DNA from: Edaphochlamys debaryana | Lineage: Eukaryota > Chlorophyta > Chlorophyceae > Chlamydomonadales | Length of the DNA: 64,000 nucleotides | Direction: 5' to 3' | NCBI GenBank assembly: GCA_016858145.1 | Contig: JAEHOE010000008.1 | Span: forward strand, 744,001-808,000 | Shown here: positions 32,601-42,982 of the stretch, piece by piece | Numbering within the stretch: the first letter of the stretch is position 1 | How the letters are laid out: every line of letters starts with the position of its first letter | The notes under the pieces: model-generated | The model's database searches: none | What the model was told of the DNA's origin: nothing | Seen by the model: the letters and a program-made list of their open reading frames with translations, nothing else | Program-made: the position numbers and the translations under genes

Positions 32601-35600
32601 GGCACCGGCGGCGGCAGCGGGCACGGCGGCGGCGGCGGCGGCACCATGAACGACCTGGAGCGATTCCTCATGGCGTCACGTGCTACCGCTGGTACGGACG
32701 GCGCCATCGGCAGCAGCGTTGGCGTCGGCGGCGCCGCCGGCACTGGCGGCGCCGGTGGCGTCGGACGGTCCGGGCTGCATGGCGCCGCCACTGGCGGCCT
32801 GGGGTCTCCCACCAGCGATGGCGCGCTCGTGCCCACGAATGGGGCCCTCATGCACCGCACGTGGGCCGCCGGCGACGGTTTTCGCGCCGCGGAACTCAAG
32901 ATCGTGACCGCGACGGATGGTACGGCGGACAGGACCACCTATGCGTCGTACGACAATCCGCTGTCCGCCGACACCGGCGGCGCCGCCACCGCACCCGCCG
33001 GTGGATACCTGATGAGCCCTAATGCGGCAGCGGCCGCCGCTGCCGGCAGTGCCAACGGTAGCCGTACGGGTACGGGCAGCGGCATGGCACTGACTCGGCC
33101 TCCCAGCGGCATGGGTGCGTACGGCAGTAACCGCCAGACGCCGTTACGGCGCCGTAACACCAAGGACCGTCTTATGTCCCTCCTCACGACGCTCTCCTCC
33201 CAAAAGAGTGACGATGAGGAGGAGGGCCTGAGCGGCGGCGGTGGCGGCGGTGGTGACGTCAGCACCCGCGGCGGCGGCGGCCGAGCGGGCGGTGGCGGCA
33301 GCGCCGACGGCGAGGAGCACGAGTGGCACGACGTGTATGCGTGCGTGCGGCTCGAGGGCACGAGCGGGAGGCCCGTGGTGGTGCTGACTCAGACTGTGGT
33401 GACCGAGCAGGTGGGTTTTCCTGACACGGCCTTTGTGTGCTCAGAGGCTGCGGCGCAACCACTGCGCGCGGTGTGGCCCTTGGATCACCGGAGCAAGACA
33501 GTGCAGTACGGTACGGAGCTGTACCGCAACTTGTCGGTTGCCCTGCCGAAACCCCCCGCAGGTGGAGGTGCAGCGCAAGCTGGAGGCCCTTCTGGAGCAC
33601 GAGCACAAGGTGGGGCCGGATGGGGCATGCGCTGCGATACCAGCAGCCCAGAGTAGCCCAGTGCATTGCTGTCTGGCGGCCTGCCACCTCGGGTCCCAGT
33701 CTGCTTGGAGCCGCCCGTCACCCTAAACACGAAGCGAAAGAACGCTAACTGTCCGCCCCTCTCCATCTGATGCTGTCCAGGTGCTGGAGAGCATCTTCCC
33801 GCGCCACGTGATCGAACACATGGTGGGCGGGCCCGGGGCCTGGTGTGGGACAGGGCGGGCCTGCGCGCGACCCAGGCCTCTCACATCCCAAGCGCAGAGC
33901 ACGCAGCCCTTGCCCCCGCGCTGCTCACTGTCTTTTCCTGCCCTCACCCACACCACTCACCACCACCACCTCCGGTCCTCCCTTTCCTTCCCCACAGACC
34001 ATTCAGGCGCAGCACCGCTCCGCCGCGGCCGCGGGGGGCGCCGGTGCGGCCCCCCCCGGCGGCGCCGGCCCCGGCCCCGGCACGACGCTGGGGAGCTCCT
34101 GGGCCAACTTCCGCGGCAGCGCCATGGAGGCCCTGGCCACCAGCCACTCTTGCGTGACGATCTTGTTCTGCGACGTGAGTTAGCGGCTGCTCCTGGGCCT
34201 CTCCGGGCCTGGCCTGGCCTGGCCTGGGTGGGCCTGGGCCTGGGCGCGCGTGTACTGGCGGTTGCGCTGCTTGCGCGTGTTGGGGGGCTTTCTCCCTTTC
34301 TGTTCCAGCTTCTCACACCTGACGTCCAGCTCCTCTGCTCTCTTTCGCAGATCATCGGGTTCACGGAGATGTGCAAGGAGGTGTCGGCCATGGTGGTGAT
34401 GCGCTTCCTCAACACGCTCTACATGCGATTCGACGAGCTCATCGACATGTACGGTGCGGAGAGGTTGTACGGTTTTAGGGTCTTGGGGCTTGGGAACCTT
34501 TGCAATGGAAGGCGTGGCCGCAGGCTGGCGGCTCTAAGGCTCGGAAGCATTGGTGGGCGTGAGGGGGTTACCGTCTCATTGCTGCAGCAACACCTCTCCG
34601 CACCCCGTGATGCCGCGCAGGCGTGTACAAAGTGGAGACCATCGGAGGTGCGTGACGTGGGTGCTGACTGAGCGGGCAGCGCCGGGCCTGGGTTGCCCCA
34701 GTCCGCTACCCAACGAGCCGAAACCCCGGGCCCCACGCCGGCACCCTGCTGACACCCCGCCCTTCACTCCCCCTGCCCGCCCCAGACTGCTACATGGTGG
34801 CCGGCGGTCTGGTGCGCACCGACGGCGAGGGCAACAAGGCCGTAATCGGCGACGGGGCAGAGGACGCGCTTCACGCAGTGCGGATCATGAGTTTCGCCAA
34901 GGTGGGGCGCGGGGCGGGACGGGGCGGGGCGGCGGGAGGTGGTAGCGGCGCTGGGGCGGGGCAGAGCCGTGCGGAGCCGCAGAGGCGGAGTGGGCGTATG
35001 AGCCATGGCATGGTCACGGCGTTTGCGCGGTGGTTGTCTGTGCAGCGCTGTCTTGCCGTCGCGGGACTACGAGCGAGCAGTTCGAGTTGCCCGTGCCATT
35101 GCGCGAAACGCGAGACACGCGCTGGCAACCTACCTCGTGCGTCGGTGTTACCCCGCAGGCAATCACGCGGGAGGCGTCAGAGGTGGTGCTGCCCACCACG
35201 GAGGAGCCGGTGCAGCTGCGGATCGGTGGGTGGGGGGGTGGGCCGCTGGTTGGAGGCCGGCAGCGGGGCGTGCAGGTTAGCGAGTGGGTCGACCGCAAAG
35301 GCTCTGGGCAAGTCTCCGATACTGGCCTTGCCCCATCCCTGGACTTGCACGACTAGTGACTCGAGACTGGCACTATTGCACTTAGCGCCCGCATGCGTTA
35401 CGCACCCGCTTTCCCGCTTCCCGCTCGCAGGTCTGCACAGTGGGCCGGTCATGAGCGGTGAGCAGGGTAGCGCGGGGAGGCAGGGGGTGGTGGGCACACG
35501 GGGCGCGGCTGGCTTACCGCTGGCCCTCCTGCTTGCCCTGCCAACGCCGAGGGTCCCCTACGCCTCAACTCCTCCCCTGTCCCCACCCCGCCTGCTCCCT

Positions 35601-36347
35601 CGACGCGGCAGGCATCGTGGGCGATAAGATGCCCCGGTTCTGCCTGTTTGGCGACACTGTGTAAGTCTCTCATCAGTCACCACGAGCCACGTGCTGCAGG
35701 GTCTGCTCGGGGAACGCGACAAGCCATTGACTGCAGCCGGGAAGCCCCCCCAACAACCCCTCCACCCCGTCCCTTCCTCCCGTCTCATGCCCCGCGCCTC
35801 TCCCCCCCTCCGCTCCTCCTCCCCACAGCAACACCGCCAGCCGCATGGAGTCCACCGCCCCGCCCGGGGCCATCCACGTGTCGGCCGACACCCGGGAGCT
35901 GCTGGCCAACGAGGCCTGGATCCCCACGGGCGGCGTGCAGGTCAAGGGCAAGGGCCTGCTGGAGACGGTGAGGGCTGACGGGGGAGGATGGGGGGTGGGG
36001 AGGGTCACCAAGGGTGACGGCGCGAGGGTGCAGGGAGGTGGCAGGGGTTGAAGGGGCCGTTGAGGGGCGCTGCGGGTGGGAGGAGCCAGCCCGGGCGGCG
36101 CAGAGGGGGTGGGTGTGGCAGGAAGAGGACAGCAGTCGGCGGCGCTGCGAGGAGAGCGAGGAGGTCTAGTTGCGAACCGGCTTCGCTTGTCCAGCCGCGA
36201 CCTTCCTCTACGGTACTTCAGTCGCAGTACTGACCTTCTCGTCACCTCCTTCCGCCTCTGCTCTTCCCCGCTCCGCAGTACGTGTGGGCGGGCCACGCCG
36301 CCGACGAGGAGGACGAGGCGGCGAGGCGGCTGCAGGTGTACCTCTGA

Positions 36348-37702
36348 GCCCACTGCACTCCGAGCGCCAAGGAACACCTACCTGGAGCTCCCACTGGCAC
36401 TGGCACGGGCACGGGCACGGGCAAGGGAATCGGCACGCAGCCCTTCCTACCCTCGCTCAGGCGCCCGCCGAAAGCGCCCGCCCCTCTAGCAAGGGACAGG
36501 CCGGGTGCAAACGACGCATCAAATGTCGGACGCGCTGAGAGGCGCACTCCTATACCCTAGTCTCGACTTGCATTGATACTTGCTCAGGTCTCAAGCTTTT
36601 TCGGGTGGCAGGCCCACAACACTGAAGCGGCGAAACTGACGGGCGGTATTATCCTTCGGGTGAACTGGTCCGATGACGATGTGGACGAGGGTGGGTTGGG
36701 GGTTCTGGGGGGTTTAAGGCAGTTCGCGCGCACCTCGAGGCTCAAGAGAATCGCACGCTGCAGTGCCGGTACTGATGTGGCTAGCGCATGCATGCCCGGA
36801 ACAGGGTGGGCATGCATGGCATGGTATTGCGAACTATTGATAGCGTGATCTCAGGGTGACCTCAAACAATTTTGCGCGGGGGGCGTCCCGTCTTGTCCGC
36901 GGCAGTTTGATGTGCGCGCGTGTACTGCCATTTGGTGACCGCGGTGTGCACCCAGCCTCCTCTACCGCTATCCTGTCCGGGGTTGCGATGTGATTTTCGC
37001 ATTCCTGTTTACTGTCCTGACGTGCGGCTTGCACGGCTGCGTGAGCGGATTGCGCTTCGGGAACTTGCAGAGCGTAGCGGTGATTCATCTAGAGGGTGTG
37101 GGCCGGCTTGCTGTCCGTACTCATGATCTTCACTATACCAGACTGGCGTCGACCGGTGTGCGGTCCAGATGGCGCACCGTCACACTGATGGTGATCCCCT
37201 AACTTGCGTTGACCATGGCTTGGAGGATCTCGGTATGCATTCGTGTTCACTTATTAACGTGAGGTGACAGCGTGAGGCGATGGCGTCAGGCGACAGCTCT
37301 GTTATACAACGGCGATAGCGTTACAGGAAGTAGTTTGCTCGACGCCCTGCCCACCGGCCCCACCCTCTCTCCCGGGCCCGCGTCATCACAACGGAGGCGC
37401 CTTCATGCCGCATGCCCCCCAGCCGCAAGTACAAGTGCATTCGTCGCACTTTGCTGGCCTTGCTTTTCGCGCACCCTCGTCGCCCGTTTCTCCTTCCCCC
37501 AGCCGATTCCACCAGCTCCCCAACTTTCAAGCGTAAATGCAAGTTGGCTGCATTGGCCCCAGTGGGCTGTCATTGGAGCTCCAGCGTACCCAGTGCCCAC
37601 GTCATCATCCGAGTATTAAAATCTCCTCCTGTGTCTTCATTGTGCTGAAGCTCCATCTGTGTCTTCGTCCGGCAAGCCCTCGCCTCGACCCGTTGTGAGG
37701 CC
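36348..37702. other. Convergent 3' region of cyclase B and NYN-like B
   Basis: It aligns with 22541-23852. Differences include the lost cyclase TGTAA at 37300-37304 and a segment of about 70 bases near 37430-37503 that replaces about 50 bases of copy A. No coding region is supported. Confidence 0.6.
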
Positions 37703-39560
37703 TCACAGCTGGTACGCTCCCTTGGCCAGCAGCTCCCACCTGAGCTGCACGTCCGGCCTCCCCAACCCCTGCCCGCCCTGCCCTCTCCCGCCCCGTGCCC
37801 ATTCCTCCTCCTCATCGTCCTCTTCCCCCAGCCCCGGACCCAGTCCCACCAGCACCGTCCGTAGCCCCAGTCGGCTGCAGCCCTCCAGGGCCGGACTGTG
37901 CCTGCTGGAACCCGATACGAGCACCAGCACCCCCTCCGCCCCGTCCTCGCCCGAGCCCGAGCCGCCATCGAGCGCGTGCTCCCGCGCGCGGCCATTACGT
38001 AATGCCGCCATGAGCCGGTCAATGCCGCCGTTGACCGCACGGTCCGACGCGGCGTCTGCGTTCTGGGCCACGCGCGGCTCCAGCCCCTCCCGCTGTACGG
38101 CGTACTTCAGACTGATCTGTACGGCAGGTGCGAAAGAGCGAAGGTGTGAGGAAGCAATGGGCGAGGACTTGAGCTGCATCGAGGAGCTGGCAGTGGCTCA
38201 AACACCCTCAGCCAATCCCCAACATCCTCTCACCTGGTGTCCTGCCGGCGGGCGGTACAGCTGCCCCGTACTGCTGTAGTACTCCCGCACCGCCCCCAGC
38301 CCCGTCTGCGCGGTGTTCACCCTCGCGCCGCGGGAGCCCCGGCGCGGCCCCGCTGCCGCCGCCCCGCCCGCACCGCTGTCTGCAGCAGCGCCACTCCCAC
38401 CGCTGCCGCTGGCAGCAGCGGCAGCGACGGCCTTGGCCGCTAGCTCCGCCGCCGGTCGGTCTGGGTGGAGCGTCCGTATGTGGGCCTCCAGGCGGGCTGG
38501 CGCCACCGCAGCTCCGCACACGGGGCAGCGCGGCCGGCTGCGCGCGTCCTTTCCCTCCGCCTCCACCCCTATCTCCTCCCCCGCTCCGCCCCCCGACGCC
38601 GCCACACCTCTCCTGCCCTTCGCCCCCGCAGCCGCCGCTGCCTCCCCTCCGCCAGACGCTGCGGCGGCGCCCGTCGCTGTCGTACGGCTGCCGTATTCCG
38701 CCACGAAGCGGGAGGGCACCCAGGCCCAGGCGGGGCGCGAGGCGTAGGCTGCGGCGCTGGCCACACGGCCCAGGCGTGAGGCCAAGCGCATGACCTCGGC
38801 CGCCGCCAAGCGGGGGTCCAGGTCCCCTGGGTGCGCTGACTCCAGGTCCCAGAAGAGGTAGACGGCGGGGGAGGGGCCGCGGGGGCCGCCGGGGCCAGGG
38901 CTGGCTGGCCAGGGCAGGGCCAGGGGCACGGTGCGCCCGGAGGCTGAAGACGGGAGGGACGGAGGTAGGAGAGGGGGATTGGGAGTTGGTTAGCCACGGG
39001 AGTCGGTCCTGGATAGGAATGCGTGGCTACAGAACTAGGGAAAGGACGGCTTGGGGATCCTTAGGCGCATTAATAACATGCCGTCCACCCTGGGGTCAGA
39101 GTGAAAAGGCGTACAAATTTCTGCCACCAGGCCATTGGCGTGTGGTGTTTACATGTAACAGGCAGGGCATGATTGCTGCTGGACTGGGGACTAGCGGGGG
39201 TGTGCGAAGCCTCACCCAGCTGCCTCGCACCTGGGTAGGGCTCGGGCTGGGCGATCACAACGCCCCGCTTGTCCGCCGCCTCCGCACCATCGCCTTGCCC
39301 GGCCCTGCTCGTGCCGTCTGCAGCTGAACCAGCAGCTGTCGAGTCCCCCCGTCGCCTCTTCAACACAACCGCTTCATTGCTGATGCCCGAAGCCAGCTGC
39401 TGTGCCAAGAAGCTTCGCAGCACGGCAACGTCCGGCGGCGGAGCGTCGGGGAGGGGAGGCACCAGGGTGCCCAGGGTCCTAGCACGGTTGCGCAGGTAGC
39501 GCTCTAGGGCGCGCTCCTCTGCAGCTTGTCGCTCTGAGGGGTGGGGGGGTGGGTATGGCA
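37703..39560 (-). pseudogene. NYN-like protein copy B without a start codon
   Basis: Exons 39216 and upward, 38943-38234 and 38116-37703 match copy A closely and stay open, including the C2H2 finger and the SGSSRH strand. Two changes at the N-terminus break it. The ATG of copy A (25777) reads TCC-type sequence here, and one extra C in the C-run coding for PTPHP shifts the upstream frame. In the surviving frame a TGA lies a few codons upstream of PYPPPHPSERQ, and no ATG follows before exon 2. Unless a new 5' exon supplies a start, it cannot be translated normally. The small number of other differences suggests that the loss is recent. Confidence 0.75.
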
Positions 39561-39992
39561 ACGGTCACTTCCGGCCGGGCACCTGGGTGTGCTGCACGAG
39601 GGCCATCCTCTGACCCCGCCGATGGCCCAGGGTTCTGGAGCCTCCCTGCAAGTCTCCCCCTCGCCCCTCCTCTCGCGTCATATCATACTCACTGCCTGCT
39701 TGACAACAAGGCAGGGAACGGAAGGAAGCTGTTCCGGCGCGGGAGGCGCGAGGGCAGGGCCACGCCGAGGGGCCCAGTAGAGCTGCCTTCATGCCGACAG
39801 ACGGTAGATCTTTAACCTGCTCTTTATGCTGGAGCAGTTGGCTTTAAGTTTGGCTTTGGCCAAATTGCTGCTTGCATCTGGGGCTTCCATTCCCAGGGCG
39901 CGTGATCAGGCGTCTCCGCAACTGCTACTCTCAATACGCGTGTTGCCATACATCCCCATCGTGTTTGTGCTGCAGCTTGCGTAGTGGTAGAA
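39561..39992. promoter_or_regulatory. Duplication end and CGL71 upstream region
   Basis: Homology to unit A runs to about 39823. The remaining 170 bases before the CGL71 start must hold much of its promoter and 5' UTR. No core element was recognised with confidence. Confidence 0.4.
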
Positions 39993-42529
39993 ATGCAGGC
40001 ATCAATGCTCGCCAAGCGAGTTGGCCCGATCGCGGCCGGGCAAGTTGGCTCGCGCCCTAGTCTAGTACCCGCCTTCGCTTTCAAGGCGGGCCCGCTGGCG
40101 CCTGGCCGCAGCTCTGCCATCGCTCGGCGGCCTGTGCAGGCTGGTGCGTGTTGCGATTACCGCTAGAGCTGTCCCTACTATCCACTCTTACCTCCAGCTA
40201 ACTCCCGGCTCGGATTGCGGTGCAGCGGCCTCGCCCGTGCTGGTGGATGCCCCTCTCGCGCTGGATGTCCCCACCGTCGCGGCGCTGCAGCCCCAGGAGC
40301 TGTTCGCCCTGAGCGAGGGCCTGGAGCTGCCCATCCAGCTGATTTACCTGGCCACGCTGCTGGGCTTCCTGGCCGTGGGCGCGTACCTGGTCGTGCGACA
40401 AGTGCTCATCCGGCGAGAGCTGGACGAGGGCGCGAAGGGCCTGGGCGAGCGCATCCGCACGAACGAGGCGACGTGCGAGGTGCGTCAGGAGCGAGCCGGC
40501 GTCGCGGGTGCTCAGGGTTTTGGCGTGGCGGGTCGGGGGTGCGAGGGTCCGAGGTTTGGTCGGGGGTCGCCGGCCGGGCTGGCACGTGTGTGCTGCCCAA
40601 CGCTCCGCGCCGCTAGGGCACGGCAAGGGGGGGCCACCCATGATGCGTGTCAAGGGGCAACCCCGTAGCTTCAGAATCCCGCTGCATGGCAAAATGGAGT
40701 TGGCAGACCGGGAGTTGGTGGCGGGTGGCGGGGGGCGGGGTTCCGCGCGGTTGCCCTATATTGGTTGCCCTATTGGCTGTGTGGGCGCTGCCGCTGAGGA
40801 TCCGCCGGACGCACGGTTCCTCCATCGCCTAGACGCCCGCCCCGCCTCTCCTTTCCCTCGCTCCCAGGACTACTACGAGCTGGGCGTGATCCTGACCCGC
40901 AAGAAGCTGTACACCCAGGTGGGAGCGCAGGGTACAGGCAGCAGGGCGTGAGGGCGCAGGGCGTAAGGGCGCAGGCATGTTGCCAGCGGGAGGCCGCCGG
41001 TTGGCGACTGCTGCCCAGCCGTTTTCGTGGATCATGGCAGCCCAAGCCGGCATCAGCACTAGGGCCACGCCTCGGCATGCACATAAACGGTTGCCATCTC
41101 GCATTAGCTCGTTCCCCCTAGTGCTAGGGGGCACGCCTCGCATGCAGACAAGCAATTGCGGCCTGCTCCTTCTCCTGCACGGCCTTGAACACCCGGTCCC
41201 CGGCCCCACAGGCTACCAAGAACCTGGAGAAGGCCAAGAAGGTGTGGGACGGCGAGGAGAGCGAGCTGGCGCAGGTGCACAACGCGCTGGGCTTCTGCTA
41301 CTTTAACATGGAGAAGGTGGGGTGGCACGGGAAGGGTTTGCAAGCTAGGTGCAGGGGGTGCAACAGGGACGCGAGGGAGGTGCAAGGGAGTCGAAGAGTT
41401 CTGGGTGGGGTATGGCATGTTTTGGTTGCGGAAGTCAGTCGGGGCATCACAATGTGCTGGAGCCAGCGGGTTGAGGCGCGGCCCTCAGGGCGGCGCCAGA
41501 GCAGAGGCATGCGAGCCAGGCAAAGGCTTCCGCAATGGGCGCTAGGGTGCCGGCGTGGGGCCAAAGCGTCCACGGCAAGCAGGCGGGCCAGGCAACGCCG
41601 TCCACGCATGATTAGTAGGCGGGTGCGCGGACTCACACCCGTGTTTCTAGTGCTTCCCGCCGCATGCCAAGTACCCCCCCGCCCCGGGAACCCGCTTTAG
41701 TCCTATGGGTATCTGACGAAGCATCAACCCACACCCCCAGACCGACATGGCCATCGTGGAGTACCGCCGCGCCGTGGAGCTGCAGCCGGGCTACGTGACC
41801 GCCTGGTGGGTGCACGCGGGGGCACGGAGGTTTGGCGGAGGGCGGAGGGTGGGGCTAGAGGGGTAGAGGAGCTGGACGGCGGCGGGACACAGCCGACGGG
41901 ATGGGGACAAGTGGCAGGGGACTGGAAGTAAGGGAACCGCACGGTGGGTGATGGACGTGGTCCTGGGACATAGTTCTGCAGTCAAGGGAAGCTGTGGGCG
42001 CCAACGCAGCTGGTGTGTCGTCTGCACTGCCTCTGGCGCTGCTGCTCAGTTGTGGCACGCCCCAAACATCGCAGGAACAACCTGGGCGACGCTCTGGAGA
42101 AGGACAAGAAGTGGCAGTGAGTGGCGTGGGGGGGCGTGGGGCTGCTGGCTGGGTGGGCCGCTCCGGCTGCGGTGGAGCGTTCGATGACATGGCCGGGGTC
42201 GATGGTGTGGGCACGGTGCAAGTGGAGGCTGTGGAGCGCAGCCAATCAGCTTACAGTCCATGCACAACTTGTTTGCTGTGGGGGCCCAGAGCCGAGAACC
42301 ATTGACGCCGCTACACCACAGCAGAGCCTCCCAGGGTGGCCTCGGTACCGGTGCAGTGTCTCTCGACAGCAACCCAACACCCAATCCATCAACCGTGCCA
42401 CCTCGACCCCACCCCCACAGGGAGGCGCTGCAGGCCTACCAGGAGGCCCTCACCTACGCCCCCAACAACCGCATCGCGCGCCAGCGCTCGGACTTCTGCA
42501 AGGAGAAGGCCGGCCGCCTGGCGGTGTAA
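39993..42529 (+). CDS. CGL71: Photosystem I assembly TPR protein (PYG7/Ycf37 type)
   Basis: Seven exons (39993-40143, 40226-40479, 40868-40918, 41212-41316, 41741-41805, 42075-42116, 42421-42529) give 258 residues. The first 50 are Ser/Ala/Arg-rich, a chloroplast transit peptide. One transmembrane segment (about 85-107, LPIQLIYLATLLGFLAVGAY) precedes a basic RRELDEG stretch and three tetratricopeptide repeats: DYYELGVILTRKKLYTQATK, a second with VHNALGFCYFNMEKTDMAIV, and a third with WNNLGDALEKDKKWQEALQA. This order (plastid signal, single membrane helix, TPR tail) and the motifs are those of cyanobacterial Ycf37, plant PYG7 and Chlamydomonas CGL71, thylakoid proteins needed for photosystem I assembly. 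The symbol is given by family likeness. Its 3' end faces HUS1, with 453 bases between the stop codons. Confidence 0.88.
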
Positions 42530-42982
42530 GCGGCCTGGCGCGAAGGGGCGCAGCAGCGGGCGTGGCGGGAGCGGCGACAGGCGCGGGGAAGCATGCCGTA
42601 CAGGCGGTTGCAGTCGCTTGGACGGGGAGAGAGCGGGCGACTGGCAGCTGGCTGCTGGCTGAGTCTACCGGCCCTCGCCTGGGGCGACTGGTGGCGAGCG
42701 GCCGTGACGGGTGGCGTGTTGTGTAGAGGGGAGAGGTTGCCGACCTTGAAGCGGAGTGCGGAGGGGCGGAGTTGCAACGGGCCGGTCCAGGCTAGCCCGT
42801 ATGCGCCAAGCGAGGGGATGCGAGGCCCAAGGGCTCATGGAGCCGTGGCTGAGACGGCGAGGGTGTGGAGCTGCAGGCGCCAGGTGCGCGCCTCGGCTGC
42901 GCGTGGCCTGGTAGCAAACGCGAGGGGACTGCATGTCAACTGAATGCGAGCGTTTTGTGGATCGCGGGTCGCTGGCGTGGCC
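42530..42982. other. Convergent 3' region of CGL71 and HUS1
   Basis: No gene is supported. Both 3' UTRs must share or overlap in this space. A minus-strand TGTAA at 42251-42255, inside the last CGL71 intron, is a possible but distant HUS1 signal. Confidence 0.45.

Larger units (their letters stand above)
28104..36347 (+). pseudogene. 5'-truncated tandem copy of the guanylyl cyclase (copy B)
   Basis: Equivalent exons: 28104-28442 (exon 4, broken), 28931-29108, 29697-33410, 33562-33609, 33781-33822, 33998-34174, 34351-34453, 34621-34647, 34786-34901, 35159-35225, 35431-35457, 35612-35660, 35829-35967, 36279-36347. Exons 1-3, and with them the MGLFSC acylation signal, are absent. Exon 4 carries a 64-bp insertion that adds a TAA stop and shifts the frame. 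From exon 5 onward everything stays open, about 1585 codons, and all catalytic residues (FCD, KVETIGD, FCLFGD, NTASR) are kept. Either it is a young pseudogene, or it is expressed from a new promoter as a non-anchored cyclase; the sequence alone does not decide. The exon 15 donor became GTAAGT, a stronger site than in copy A. Confidence 0.75.
28098..39823. repeat. Segmental duplication, unit B
   Basis: Direct copy of 15028-25972, longer by about 0.8 kb because of a 64-bp insertion, an internal tandem duplication and a G-rich intron expansion near its left end. Its right end stops about 170 bases before the CGL71 start codon. Confidence 0.95.
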
